NCBI RefSeq assembly: GCF_934754915.1
Contig: NZ_CAKVKB010000160.1
Coordinates: forward strand, 1 to 6,434
From: an uncultured Clostridium sp.
GTDB lineage: Bacteria > Bacillota > Clostridia > Clostridiales > Clostridiaceae
DNA length: 6,434 bases
Direction of reading: 5' to 3'
Below, in pieces: positions 1 through 6,272 of the stretch. The notes beneath the pieces are model-generated. The model was not told the DNA's origin. It worked only from the letters and a program-made list of their open reading frames with translations, and made no database searches. Within the stretch, counting starts at the first letter, position 1. Each line of letters begins with the position of its first letter. The position numbers and the translations under genes are program-made.

Positions 1-40
1 CTTTTTTTCACATCCTTATTTTTAAGTTCATACATAAATT

Positions 41-110
41 ACTATACCACAAAATAGTCTATAATTCACTTCATTGCTGTTATTATACCTTATTACAAGC
101 GCTATCTATG
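41..110 (-). promoter_or_regulatory. Possible promoter(s) for a minus-strand gene beyond the left edge
   Basis: Read on the minus strand, a perfect TATAAT lies at 87-82, with only a poor -35 (CATAGA, 110-105, 17-nt spacer). A second -10-like TATAGT lies at 46-41, with a weak GTGAAT at 69-64, also at 17 nt. Downstream toward base 1 the minus strand reads AATAAGGATGTGAAAAAAAG, so a GTG start just inside the edge is conceivable. Bases 1-135 contain no supportable gene. Both -35 boxes are weak and the DNA is AT-rich, so chance matches are quite possible. Confidence 0.25.
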
Positions 111-135
111 TGTAATTTCTATGAAATTATGTAAT

Positions 136-998
136 TTAAGGCAATACTTTCTTTCCTAATCTTAGTTTACGAATGAGTGCTGCAATAATAATAGTGATAG
201 GAATAACGATAAAAGGCATACGTAAACGATAGAAGATTGACTTTGTATAATTTGTAAGATGTAGGTTTCTGTTTAAGATTTCAATAATGTAATAATGCAT
301 TAAATAGGGAATGTATATATCTTTATAAAACGCACATATTTAGAAATATTTGTTTTCATCACCTTTTCACTAATTTGTTTAATAAATAAGAGGGATGCAC
401 CCGAATACATTACAATGGGAGCATAAGTTAAATTTTTATAAATCTGACTTACATCACCTAAAGCGTGTGATTCATAATAAGTACCACCAAAATGCATTAA
501 TAAACCAGCTAAACCAAGAAAATAAATAATATATCTTTGATTAGGTGTAAAATCCATCTTATGAATGAAATATCCCATCACCACGAATATTGCATAGCCA
601 ATGACTACATTAATATTCAAAGGCCACGTAATATCGAGATGAAAAACTGAAAGAAGAAATGGGATTGTAGCATTGAAAATAAAACCTACTACAAATAAAT
701 ATTTAAATAATTCTATTCTTTTACCTTCTTCAATTGATGCAAATAAAGGAATAGACAAATAAATCCCAAATAAAGGCATAAAGAACCAATAAATTTGTAC
801 AAAATGAGTATTGGTAAATCCATCAACGAGAACCTTTAAAGTCAAAGCAGATACTTTGACTGTATGTAAGAAAAACATATCAAATAAAAGTCCTATAAAC
901 GTCCAAAACAAAAATGGAATCACTGTCTTAGAAAAACGCTTCTTTAAAAAAGTCTTTGTATCATAGCGCTTTTGGCTTTCATATTCTTTTCCCCTTAT
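136..998 (-). pseudogene. Broken acyltransferase-3 family gene (5' truncated and frameshifted)
   Basis: This is the remnant of a membrane O-acyltransferase (acyltransferase 3, OafA-like) that would add acyl groups to a surface glycan. The longest open part starts at a GTG at 923 and ends at TAA 300-302 (207 codons). Homology extends beyond it at both ends. Upstream, the same frame stays open for 25 codons to 998 and reads GKEYESQKRY...FLKKRFSKT, the family's usual stretch before its next helix, but contains no start codon. An in-frame TGA at 1001-999 and the gtrA stop lie directly before it. Downstream, a different frame continues from 300 to TAA 136-138 with 54 residues starting MHYYIIEIL and ending in a basic tail, the typical C-terminal helices. 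The motif PLFASI is shared with the intact acyltransferase at 4232-5377. About 60 N-terminal residues, including the expected catalytic His region, are missing. A functional short product from GTG 923 is unlikely. Confidence 0.82.
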
Positions 999-1003
999 TC
1001 AAA

Positions 1004-1459
1004 TCACTCACTCTTGAAGACAAACAATTTGCTAATGATATAATTCGCAATGACCACAAGAACCTGTGCGAACACTTTCACAATAATACTATTCATAAAT
1101 AACATCTTTATCCCTACATACAATACAGCTTCTTCCATGAAAAGAGTAGCGACACGTCCTCCAAAAAACGAAATCATTTCTTGAATAATACCTTTTACAT
1201 CTTTCGCTGTATTTTCGAAAACCCAAATACGATTTGTCACATAAGCAAACAATACTGCAAGTATCCAAGAGAAGATATTCGCTACCATTGGATCCATATG
1301 CATACTTACATCAAAAAATGCATAAGAGCCAATACTAATAACTGTTGTTAGACCTCCAAAAAATAAATAGAGTAATACTTCTTTATATTTTTTATAAAAT
1401 GGATTAAAGATACGTAAAAATTTCCATTCCATAATTCTATCAAATATATCTTTATTCAT
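1004..1459 (-). CDS. GtrA-family membrane protein (probable lipid-linked sugar flippase)
   Basis: This 151-residue protein has about four membrane helices, spanning roughly residues 26-145. The signature pieces are visible: FGGLTT opening helix 1, NRIWVF after helix 2, and NYIISKLFVFK at the C-terminus. These are typical of GtrA, which is thought to move undecaprenyl-phosphate-linked sugars across the membrane for extracytoplasmic glycosylation. I chose the ATG at 1459 because GGAGG lies 4 nt upstream. A longer reading from 1555 would add 32 residues without membrane character, overlapping the likely promoter and the terminator of the neighbouring operon. The gene sits downstream of a terminator and has its own candidate promoter, so it is probably transcribed separately from the GT2 gene. 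The truncated acyltransferase begins immediately after its stop. The family call is firm; the transported sugar is unknown. Confidence 0.87.
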   Translation of the reverse strand: MNKDIFDRIMEWKFLRIFNPFYKKYKEVLLYLFFGGLTTVISIGSYAFFDVSMHMDPMVANIFSWILAVLFAYVTNRIWVFENTAKDVKGIIQEMISFFGGRVATLFMEEAVLYVGIKMLFMNSIIVKVFAQVLVVIANYIISKLFVFKSE

Positions 1460-1488
1460 AAACCCTCCATAAATACTCATATAATTTA

Positions 1489-1518
1489 AGTATACAACAT
1501 TTTTAACACTTATCCCAA
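1489..1518 (-). promoter_or_regulatory. Candidate sigma-A promoter of the gtrA-like gene
   Basis: On the minus strand, TTGGGA at 1518-1513 (4 of 6 to TTGACA) is followed after 18 nt by TATACT at 1494-1489 (5 of 6 to TATAAT). Transcription would begin near 1482, giving a leader of about 23 nt with GGAGG before the ATG at 1459. The site lies just beyond the intrinsic terminator of the upstream operon. This fits separate expression and also argues against the longer gtrA start at 1555. Confidence 0.45.
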
Positions 1519-1537
1519 TCAAATTACATAACACAAA

Positions 1538-1569
1538 AAAAGTTCCTTCACGCACATGAAGAAACTTTT
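1538..1569 (-). terminator. Rho-independent terminator of the three-gene operon
   Basis: The arms at 1538-1550 and 1557-1569 form a 13-bp stem with one mismatch (1545/1562) and a 6-nt loop. On the minus strand the stem is followed by a run of seven T ending at 1534, as expected for intrinsic termination of transcripts arriving from the GT2 gene. On the plus strand the stem is also followed by several T, but no plus-strand gene needs it. Confidence 0.75.
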
Positions 1570-1603
1570 AAGAGCTGTACTTAATGTTGCTGACTCACCA
1601 TTG

Positions 1604-1659
1604 TATAGAAAATATCATTTTCCTTTGATATTCTCTATAAATCATACTCCCATATGATT
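1604..1659 (-). other. Two tandem hairpins in the 3' untranslated region after the GT2 gene
   Basis: The first inverted repeat is AATCATA/TATGATT (1640-1646 and 1653-1659, 6-nt loop), lying right after the GT2 stop codon. The second is a 14-bp stem formed by 1604-1617 and 1626-1639 with an 8-nt loop. Its single DNA mismatch becomes a G-U pair in minus-strand RNA, so that stem is fully paired. Neither is followed by a T-run, so they are not terminators on their own. They precede the true terminator at 1538-1569 and could protect the 3' end of the mRNA; that role is inference. Confidence 0.5.
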
Positions 1660-1660
1660 A

Positions 1661-2599
1661 TTATATCTTTTTACTTTCAAATGTACTTTTCATATTCATC
1701 AATTGCATTTCAAAATCTTGTCTATTCTTTTGAGTAATTGTTGCTAGAATTAAACCTGAGAATAATGACTGAATAGCTGCAAGCATTGTAAAACCACTCA
1801 CAATTAATGTTGGCATTTTATCAACAACTCCTGTTTTCAGAAAAGCAACAAATACTGGAGCAAAAAATGCCACACTAATAACTGCTAATACAAACGCAAG
1901 TAAAGAAAAGAATTGCATTGGTTTATAATTTTTAAATAAACGGAATATAGTTTTCAAAACTTTGAATCCATCCGAATATGTATTCAATTTTGATTCACTG
2001 CCTTCTGGACGATCTCTGTAATCAATCACCACATTTTCAACAAACAGGTTCTTATCTACAGCATGAATACTCATTTCAGTTTCAATTTCAAACCCTTTAG
2101 ATAACACAGGGAATGTCTTAACAAACATATAACTAAATGCACGATATCCAGTCATAATATCTTTGATATCACTTTTAAATAAACTATTAATGCTATTACG
2201 TACAATACTATTTCCAAAGTTATGAAATGGACGTTTATTTTCTTCAAAATAAGTTGATGATAAACGGTCTCCAACTACCATATCCACATTTCTGTACAAT
2301 ACCTTATCAGCCATTTCTCTTGCATATTCAGCTGGATATGTATCATCACCATCTGTCATAATATAACATTCAGCGTCAATGTCTCTAAACATTCTACGAA
2401 TAACATTACCTTTTCCTTGCTGATACTCATAGCGAACTACTGCACCGGCAGCTTCTGCGATTTTATCTGTTCCATCTGTAGAGTTATTGTCATATACATA
2501 GATGGTTGCCTCTGGCAACTCTCTCTTAAAATCTGTTACGACTTTTTCAATTGTCTTGCTTTCATTGTAGCAAGGAATTAAAACTGCTATTTTATCCAT
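1661..2599 (-). CDS. GT2 glycosyltransferase, polyprenyl-phosphate sugar synthase type
   Basis: This 312-residue protein begins with a GT-A fold typical of DPM1/DPG-synthase and GtrB-like enzymes. These transfer a sugar from a nucleotide donor to dolichyl or undecaprenyl phosphate on the cytoplasmic face. Visible motifs are VLIPCYNES (residues 6-14), YDNNSTDGT (36-44), QGKGN (61-65), the metal-binding DGDD (83-86), TGYRAF (150-155) and GFEIETEM (169-176). RPEGSESKLNTYSDG (197-211) follows. Two membrane helices lie near 229-254 and 264-288, then a short charged tail. The ATG is preceded by AAGGAAG about 7 nt upstream and overlaps the end of the DUF6020 gene by 8 nt (ATGGATAA), which suggests translational coupling. 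It is the last gene of the operon. The likely role is making a lipid-linked sugar for the neighbouring membrane proteins. The sugar cannot be read from the sequence. Confidence 0.9.
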   Translation of the reverse strand: MDKIAVLIPCYNESKTIEKVVTDFKRELPEATIYVYDNNSTDGTDKIAEAAGAVVRYEYQQGKGNVIRRMFRDIDAECYIMTDGDDTYPAEYAREMADKVLYRNVDMVVGDRLSSTYFEENKRPFHNFGNSIVRNSINSLFKSDIKDIMTGYRAFSYMFVKTFPVLSKGFEIETEMSIHAVDKNLFVENVVIDYRDRPEGSESKLNTYSDGFKVLKTIFRLFKNYKPMQFFSLLAFVLAVISVAFFAPVFVAFLKTGVVDKMPTLIVSGFTMLAAIQSLFSGLILATITQKNRQDFEMQLMNMKSTFESKKI

Positions 2600-4223
2600 T
2601 ATTATCTTCCTTCCTTATTCTTGTAAATTCCGCTAATATCAACGGGAACGTATATATTACAGGGAATGCATATCTAACATGCCATCTAATACAAGGCGCA
2701 GCAACTATAATTAATACCGATAAAATCAATGGGATAAAAAAGAACATACTATTATAATTATGCTTTTTCCATGAAAAAATCAGTAAACAGAACATCCCCA
2801 TAATATACAATGCCATATTGTTTAATAAACTGATAATTGGAACACTGTGGCATCCCACTAAATACTTAAAATATTTTTGTTGCAGCAATGCTATTTTACG
2901 TGGAGTAGTAAAATACTGCTCTTTTTGATAATTATAATTATCTGCATTACTATTCAAATAGTAAGCATAATTATTATATCCTGGATATATTAAAACAATA
3001 CTTTGCTGAACTGTTGCTTTTACATAACATGTTGGATGTTTTAGAAATTGCCTCAACCAAACATTTAAATATTGTTTTAAGTCATCTCCAGTGGCACTCC
3101 TGTTAAAATGAGTTTTTACTGGATCTGAAATATATGGATTATATAGTTCTCCTAATTGATCATAAGGCAATACTTTATTAATTATCTTTTTTTCTTTTTC
3201 TGTAACTTCGTTTCCATATATCTTTACATACCTTGAAGTTTGTTGAATCGGAATAGATAATGCTTCTGCAATACTTCCTTTCTCTGGTTGGTAAATATAA
3301 TCCAGAGTCTTCGATGCTGTTATTGCCAATATACATGACAAAGCAATAACTACAACATGTTGTATGAATTTATTGTCACGCTTTTTTAACTCATAAACTA
3401 TTAGCACTAACACTGTTGGCGCACACATATATAAACCATTATTTCTAAATAACACCATTCCAACTGTTGCCAATACAAATAAGATACTATAATAGCATTT
3501 ACTCCAAAACAGCTTACGATTTGCAGCATATACAATTAACGTTGTAATATACAACACGCACATTGCTGTAAAATAAACGTCTTTGATTACTGTTCCAACA
3601 TATCCAGTAATAAATGGACTAAACCCAAAGAAAAGAATTGCAATTATTATGCTCCAATACTTTGCTTGAAGATCTACCAAACATTTAATTGCAAAAGAAA
3701 AAATCACTGCTAGTATAATTGCTTCAACAATACAAAACAAAAAAATACCAATATTTGCAGAATGTAATTGCATACCAAATTTTACAAACCATGCCATTAA
3801 CATTGTATGAAAAACTGGATGATGAGATGTCAATGTTGTGTTTCCCATACCCTGATCGATCTGCCAACTTGCATCCCAGCAAATTCCCGCTGGATACTTC
3901 AATATTATTGGAATTGTCCAACAAATACATAAAAATATAAATGTGATTACAAAGGGATGTTGCCATACTATCCATGTTTGAATCTTTTTGTTTTTCTGTA
4001 GATAATCTCCTTGCGCCAAACACCAGAATATTTGTATCAATACACGATATATCAAAATTCCTACTAACCACACTAATATATATTTAAATGCTTGCATACC
4101 CGAATTAATGTGTTTCTCTTGAAGAAAAATATATCCAAGTATATATCCAGCACTAAAAATTATACTTAGCAGCCAACTAAATCGTATTTTTATTTTAAAT
4201 ATATTCTTTAATTTTTGAATCAT
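2592..4223 (-). CDS. Large multi-pass membrane protein, DUF6020 / GT-C-like, putative glycosyltransferase
   Basis: This 543-residue protein has about ten to twelve hydrophobic segments. Notable motifs are KYPAGICWDASWQ (109-121), in the first large extracytoplasmic loop where GT-C enzymes carry a catalytic Asp (here D117), and SHHPVFHT (133-140). VIKDVYF (212-218) and FRNNGLY (259-265) also stand out. Between about 305 and 460 lies a soluble, mostly hydrophilic section, followed by two to three closing helices and a WHVRYAFP motif (514-521). From memory these features match the DUF6020 family, whose biochemistry is not established. The arrangement resembles lipid-sugar-dependent GT-C transferases. 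The gene starts 8 nt after the acyltransferase stop; AAGGAAG lies about 12 nt before the ATG, slightly far. It overlaps the GT2 gene by 8 nt. The likely role is transfer of a lipid-linked sugar outside the membrane; a transporter is the alternative. Confidence 0.78.
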   Translation of the reverse strand: MIQKLKNIFKIKIRFSWLLSIIFSAGYILGYIFLQEKHINSGMQAFKYILVWLVGILIYRVLIQIFWCLAQGDYLQKNKKIQTWIVWQHPFVITFIFLCICWTIPIILKYPAGICWDASWQIDQGMGNTTLTSHHPVFHTMLMAWFVKFGMQLHSANIGIFLFCIVEAIILAVIFSFAIKCLVDLQAKYWSIIIAILFFGFSPFITGYVGTVIKDVYFTAMCVLYITTLIVYAANRKLFWSKCYYSILFVLATVGMVLFRNNGLYMCAPTVLVLIVYELKKRDNKFIQHVVVIALSCILAITASKTLDYIYQPEKGSIAEALSIPIQQTSRYVKIYGNEVTEKEKKIINKVLPYDQLGELYNPYISDPVKTHFNRSATGDDLKQYLNVWLRQFLKHPTCYVKATVQQSIVLIYPGYNNYAYYLNSNADNYNYQKEQYFTTPRKIALLQQKYFKYLVGCHSVPIISLLNNMALYIMGMFCLLIFSWKKHNYNSMFFFIPLILSVLIIVAAPCIRWHVRYAFPVIYTFPLILAEFTRIRKEDNNG

Positions 4224-4231
4224 AATTTTTT

Positions 4232-5377
4232 CTAGCTTCCTTCTTTATGCTGTAATCTTTTTTGTTTCCAGTAATTTTTACGCATTTTGTAATAGTTCAA
4301 CCCTAAAATCGTTCTAAGTCCTGAAATCATTGAGAATATCTCTGTTATTATAATAGAGCCTGACATAACAACAAGAGATTGTAGAACAAGCATATATACT
4401 CCGATTCTAGACGTTTTATTAACAAGCCATGCTGAAAATAAATATGCCAACATCATATGTGCTGCATAGATTCCAATTGTACGCACTGAAATAAATTCCA
4501 TAATAGAATTTATTTTAGTTTTCTTCAGATCAAAAGTAGCAAACAAAGAATATATTCCTGCTGTCATAAGTAGGGTTGCAAATCGCTGATAATCTCCCTG
4601 TAATGCCTGATATGCACCGCCTAACGTGCCGTTTTGCATATAATATTCAATCACTAATAAAACAGCACCTACAGTAGCTGTTCCTACTGCAATTATTCTG
4701 TGTTTTTTCTTCTTTTCTGATTTATAAAAATATTGATGTAGTAATGGTCCAAGCAAAAAGAATAATAAATAGTACCCGGCTTGAGCAAACGGAAAATAAG
4801 CATCTCTAATCACTGAAAACGAAATACTTTTACCAGTCACATTTGCTATAAACGCATCTATTTCCGTAATAATTGGAATAAAAAATAATAATAATATCAA
4901 ATAAAAATAGTATGTTTTCTTTTCTTCATAAATAGATGCAAATAATGGAAATACCAAATATACTCCTATTAAAGCATACATATACCAAAAATGTTCTGCT
5001 GGTACATATGGATTTGATAAATTTCCTCCGCAGAAGTAGTTCCATAAATCACTTATCTTCCAAATACAACTACCCGCTGGTAATCTTATATATTGAATTA
5101 ATAAATAGACTGCTTTCCATGCGGCTGTTGTCACAATCAACATTCCTGTTTTTTTCAGGTGTTTACGCAACGAAAATTTTCTTTGCAACATCAATGCTCC
5201 ATTAGCTAAGAGAAAAATAGGTACACCAAAGCATTTCACAAATAACATATACATATTCGCAGATACACCTTTGCCCATTACAGCATAATAGTGACAGCAT
5301 ACCACACAAAACATGGCAATTGTTTCCAAATAATCAATATATGTTAATCTGTTATTCTGCTTTGTTTTCACTTTCAA
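4232..5377 (-). CDS. Acyltransferase-3 family membrane O-acyltransferase
   Basis: This 381-residue protein has about ten membrane helices, the usual size of OafA/WecH-like acyltransferases that move acetyl or similar groups onto extracytoplasmic glycans. Residues 13-31 read YIDYLETIAMF...CCHYY, matching the family's N-terminal D-x-L-x-x-I-A...H signature, with H29 the presumed catalytic His. The Arg often seen in DxLR is Glu here (E18). HFWYMYALIGVYLVFPLFAS (129-148) and TIGIYAAHM near residue 305 are further family marks; the C-terminus is strongly basic. No in-frame ATG exists at the 5' end. I use TTG at 5377 with AAGGA 4 nt upstream; GTG at 5371 (10-nt spacing) is almost as good and would only remove two residues. 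It is the first gene of the operon. The acceptor and acyl group are unknown. Confidence 0.88.
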   Translation of the reverse strand: MKVKTKQNNRLTYIDYLETIAMFCVVCCHYYAVMGKGVSANMYMLFVKCFGVPIFLLANGALMLQRKFSLRKHLKKTGMLIVTTAAWKAVYLLIQYIRLPAGSCIWKISDLWNYFCGGNLSNPYVPAEHFWYMYALIGVYLVFPLFASIYEEKKTYYFYLILLLFFIPIITEIDAFIANVTGKSISFSVIRDAYFPFAQAGYYLLFFLLGPLLHQYFYKSEKKKKHRIIAVGTATVGAVLLVIEYYMQNGTLGGAYQALQGDYQRFATLLMTAGIYSLFATFDLKKTKINSIMEFISVRTIGIYAAHMMLAYLFSAWLVNKTSRIGVYMLVLQSLVVMSGSIIITEIFSMISGLRTILGLNYYKMRKNYWKQKRLQHKEGS

Positions 5378-5634
5378 AAATTCCTTTCTGCATTTTTTTG
5401 AATATAACTATCGCTTTACAACTTTAGTGTAAAATTATCATATAAAAACTTTCTAATATAGAATAAGTTTAATAAAACATCACAAAAAAAGTGACCCTGT
5501 AAAACATAAGCATTATACAACGAAAAAACTATAATTAGTAGACTTTATCAATATTTTATTATTTATTTTATAACTTTTATATGTTCCAACAACAGTGATC
5601 CTACTTCTGCCGATACTATTCATATGAACTTTAA
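5378..5634. other. AT-rich intergenic region upstream of the operon, no gene seen
   Basis: I see no coding signal on either strand here. The minus strand holds the candidate promoter for the operon, the AAGGA ribosome binding site before 5377, and a small TCAC/GTGA inverted repeat around a run of seven identical bases (about 5480-5494). The latter could be a weak operator or mere chance. Long A/T runs make most motif matches here uninformative. Confidence 0.5.
5512..5540 (-). promoter_or_regulatory. Possible promoter of the acyltransferase-DUF6020-GT2 operon
   Basis: On the minus strand a perfect TATAAT occurs at 5517-5512, preceded after 17 nt by TACTAA (5540-5535), which is a poor -35 box. 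Transcription would start near 5505 and give a leader of about 130 nt before TTG 5377. A second -10-like GATAAT lies nearer, around 5439-5434, without a good -35. The choice between them is uncertain. Confidence 0.3.
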
Positions 5635-6047
5635 AATACTATTATTACACCCAGTTTCGATATCATCATTTTTATACCAAATAACAAAGAAATTACTGAA
5701 TATATATGCAATAATCATTTCCAAATATATGAATACCATTGTCCAGATTGTACGAAAACTTATAATAAACTCATTGTGAACACACACTACAATTTCAAAT
5801 ATCCTGTTGGACTTTTTTGCGAATTTCTTGCATAGTACACCTTTCTAGAGTAGGGGAATCATCTTACCTTTCTGCTTCACGTAGTGAATTAGCCTCCATG
5901 ATTTGATTGGTCATACCAAAAACTACATAGTAAGAATTCTCTTATGATCCTTTTTGACAGCCAGTATGCACAACTAAGTAAATGTCAAATAACATATTGG
6001 ATGAGAATCGAATATTTTTAGATACTAAATTGTTGATAAATATCTAA
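5635..6047 (+). pseudogene. Decayed transposase-like remnant with a CxxC zinc-ribbon motif
   Basis: Three plus-strand scraps lie in the order expected of a transposase with an N-terminal zinc ribbon. First, an open stretch from 5635 to TAG 5833-5835 contains no Met and reads YHCPDCTKTYNKL (Cys codons at 5740 and 5749), then NTHYNFKYPVGLFCEFL. It resembles the Y-C-x-x-C-x-K-T-F-N...T pattern of IS1595-like and related transposases. Second, in another frame from about 5850, SYLSASRSELASMI followed by a TGA and LVIPKTT looks like a helix-turn-helix. Third, in that same frame from 5982, NILDENRIFLD might be the start of a DDE region. Several stops and at least one frame change break it. It lies on the opposite strand from the operon and from the ISL3 transposase. 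The family assignment is tentative, and the later scraps are weaker than the CxxC part. Confidence 0.4.
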
Positions 6048-6205
6048 TTATCAGTTACATCAAGAAAACAAAAGAATTCTTAAAAATTTTTCACTAAAAT
6101 ATTAATAGTTATTAAATCATGTACACATGCAATACCATTTATATAACGAACCTTTAATTTTTAAGAGGGGCAATAGAAAACTCGCTTTAAATATTTTGGG
6201 GGTTT

Positions 6206-6246
6206 GCACTTGTAAAGGGCAGTCAGAAATGACTGCCCTTTAGTGC
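6206..6246. repeat. Long hairpin in the insertion-sequence end
   Basis: The arms at 6214-6225 and 6230-6241 are perfectly complementary over 12 bp around a GAAA loop. The pairing then resumes with GCACT (6206-6210) against AGTGC (6242-6246), leaving a three-base bulge TGT at 6211-6213. The result is a 17-bp interrupted stem. No proper T-run follows on either strand, so it is a weak terminator at best. It could block read-through into or out of the element, or act in transposition. Confidence 0.7.
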
Positions 6247-6272
6247 GCTCATATTACTCCTATTTTAATGTT

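Noticed and set aside
104..140. AATTTC/GAAATT palindrome after the acyltransferase remnant, possible terminator
   Set aside because: It is a 7-bp A/T-rich stem with no T-run in the direction of transcription.
944..982. 12-codon minus-strand ORF starting at ATG 982 with AAGGGGA upstream
   Set aside because: It is out of frame with the acyltransferase remnant, which reads convincingly through the same bases, and it ends after 12 codons. A role in starting translation of the remnant would need a frameshift at the T-run, which I cannot support.
1460..1555. N-terminal extension of the GtrA protein starting at 1555
   Set aside because: It overlaps the upstream terminator and the likely promoter, lacks a ribosome binding site, and adds non-family sequence; ATG 1459 has GGAGG.
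2551..2757. Plus-strand open frame of 68 codons
   Set aside because: It lies antisense across the GT2 start and DUF6020 end, has no family motif, and is explained by the codon pattern of the real genes.
3719..4071. Open frames of 73 codons (plus) and 115 codons (minus, other frame)
   Set aside because: Both sit inside the DUF6020 gene, whose frame carries clear membrane helices and conserved motifs; they show no protein-like features of their own.
4936..5205. Plus-strand open frame of 89 codons
   Set aside because: It is antisense to the intact acyltransferase and shows no recognisable domain.
5478..5500. TCAC/GTGA inverted repeat with a run of seven A between, possible terminator or operator
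   Set aside because: The arms are only 4-5 bp and no gene ends here on either strand; too weak to call.
6019..6081. AT-rich palindromes (TTAGATA/TATCTAA, TGATAA/TTATCA, AAGAATTCTT)
   Set aside because: Short palindromes are expected by chance in DNA this AT-rich, and they have no gene context.
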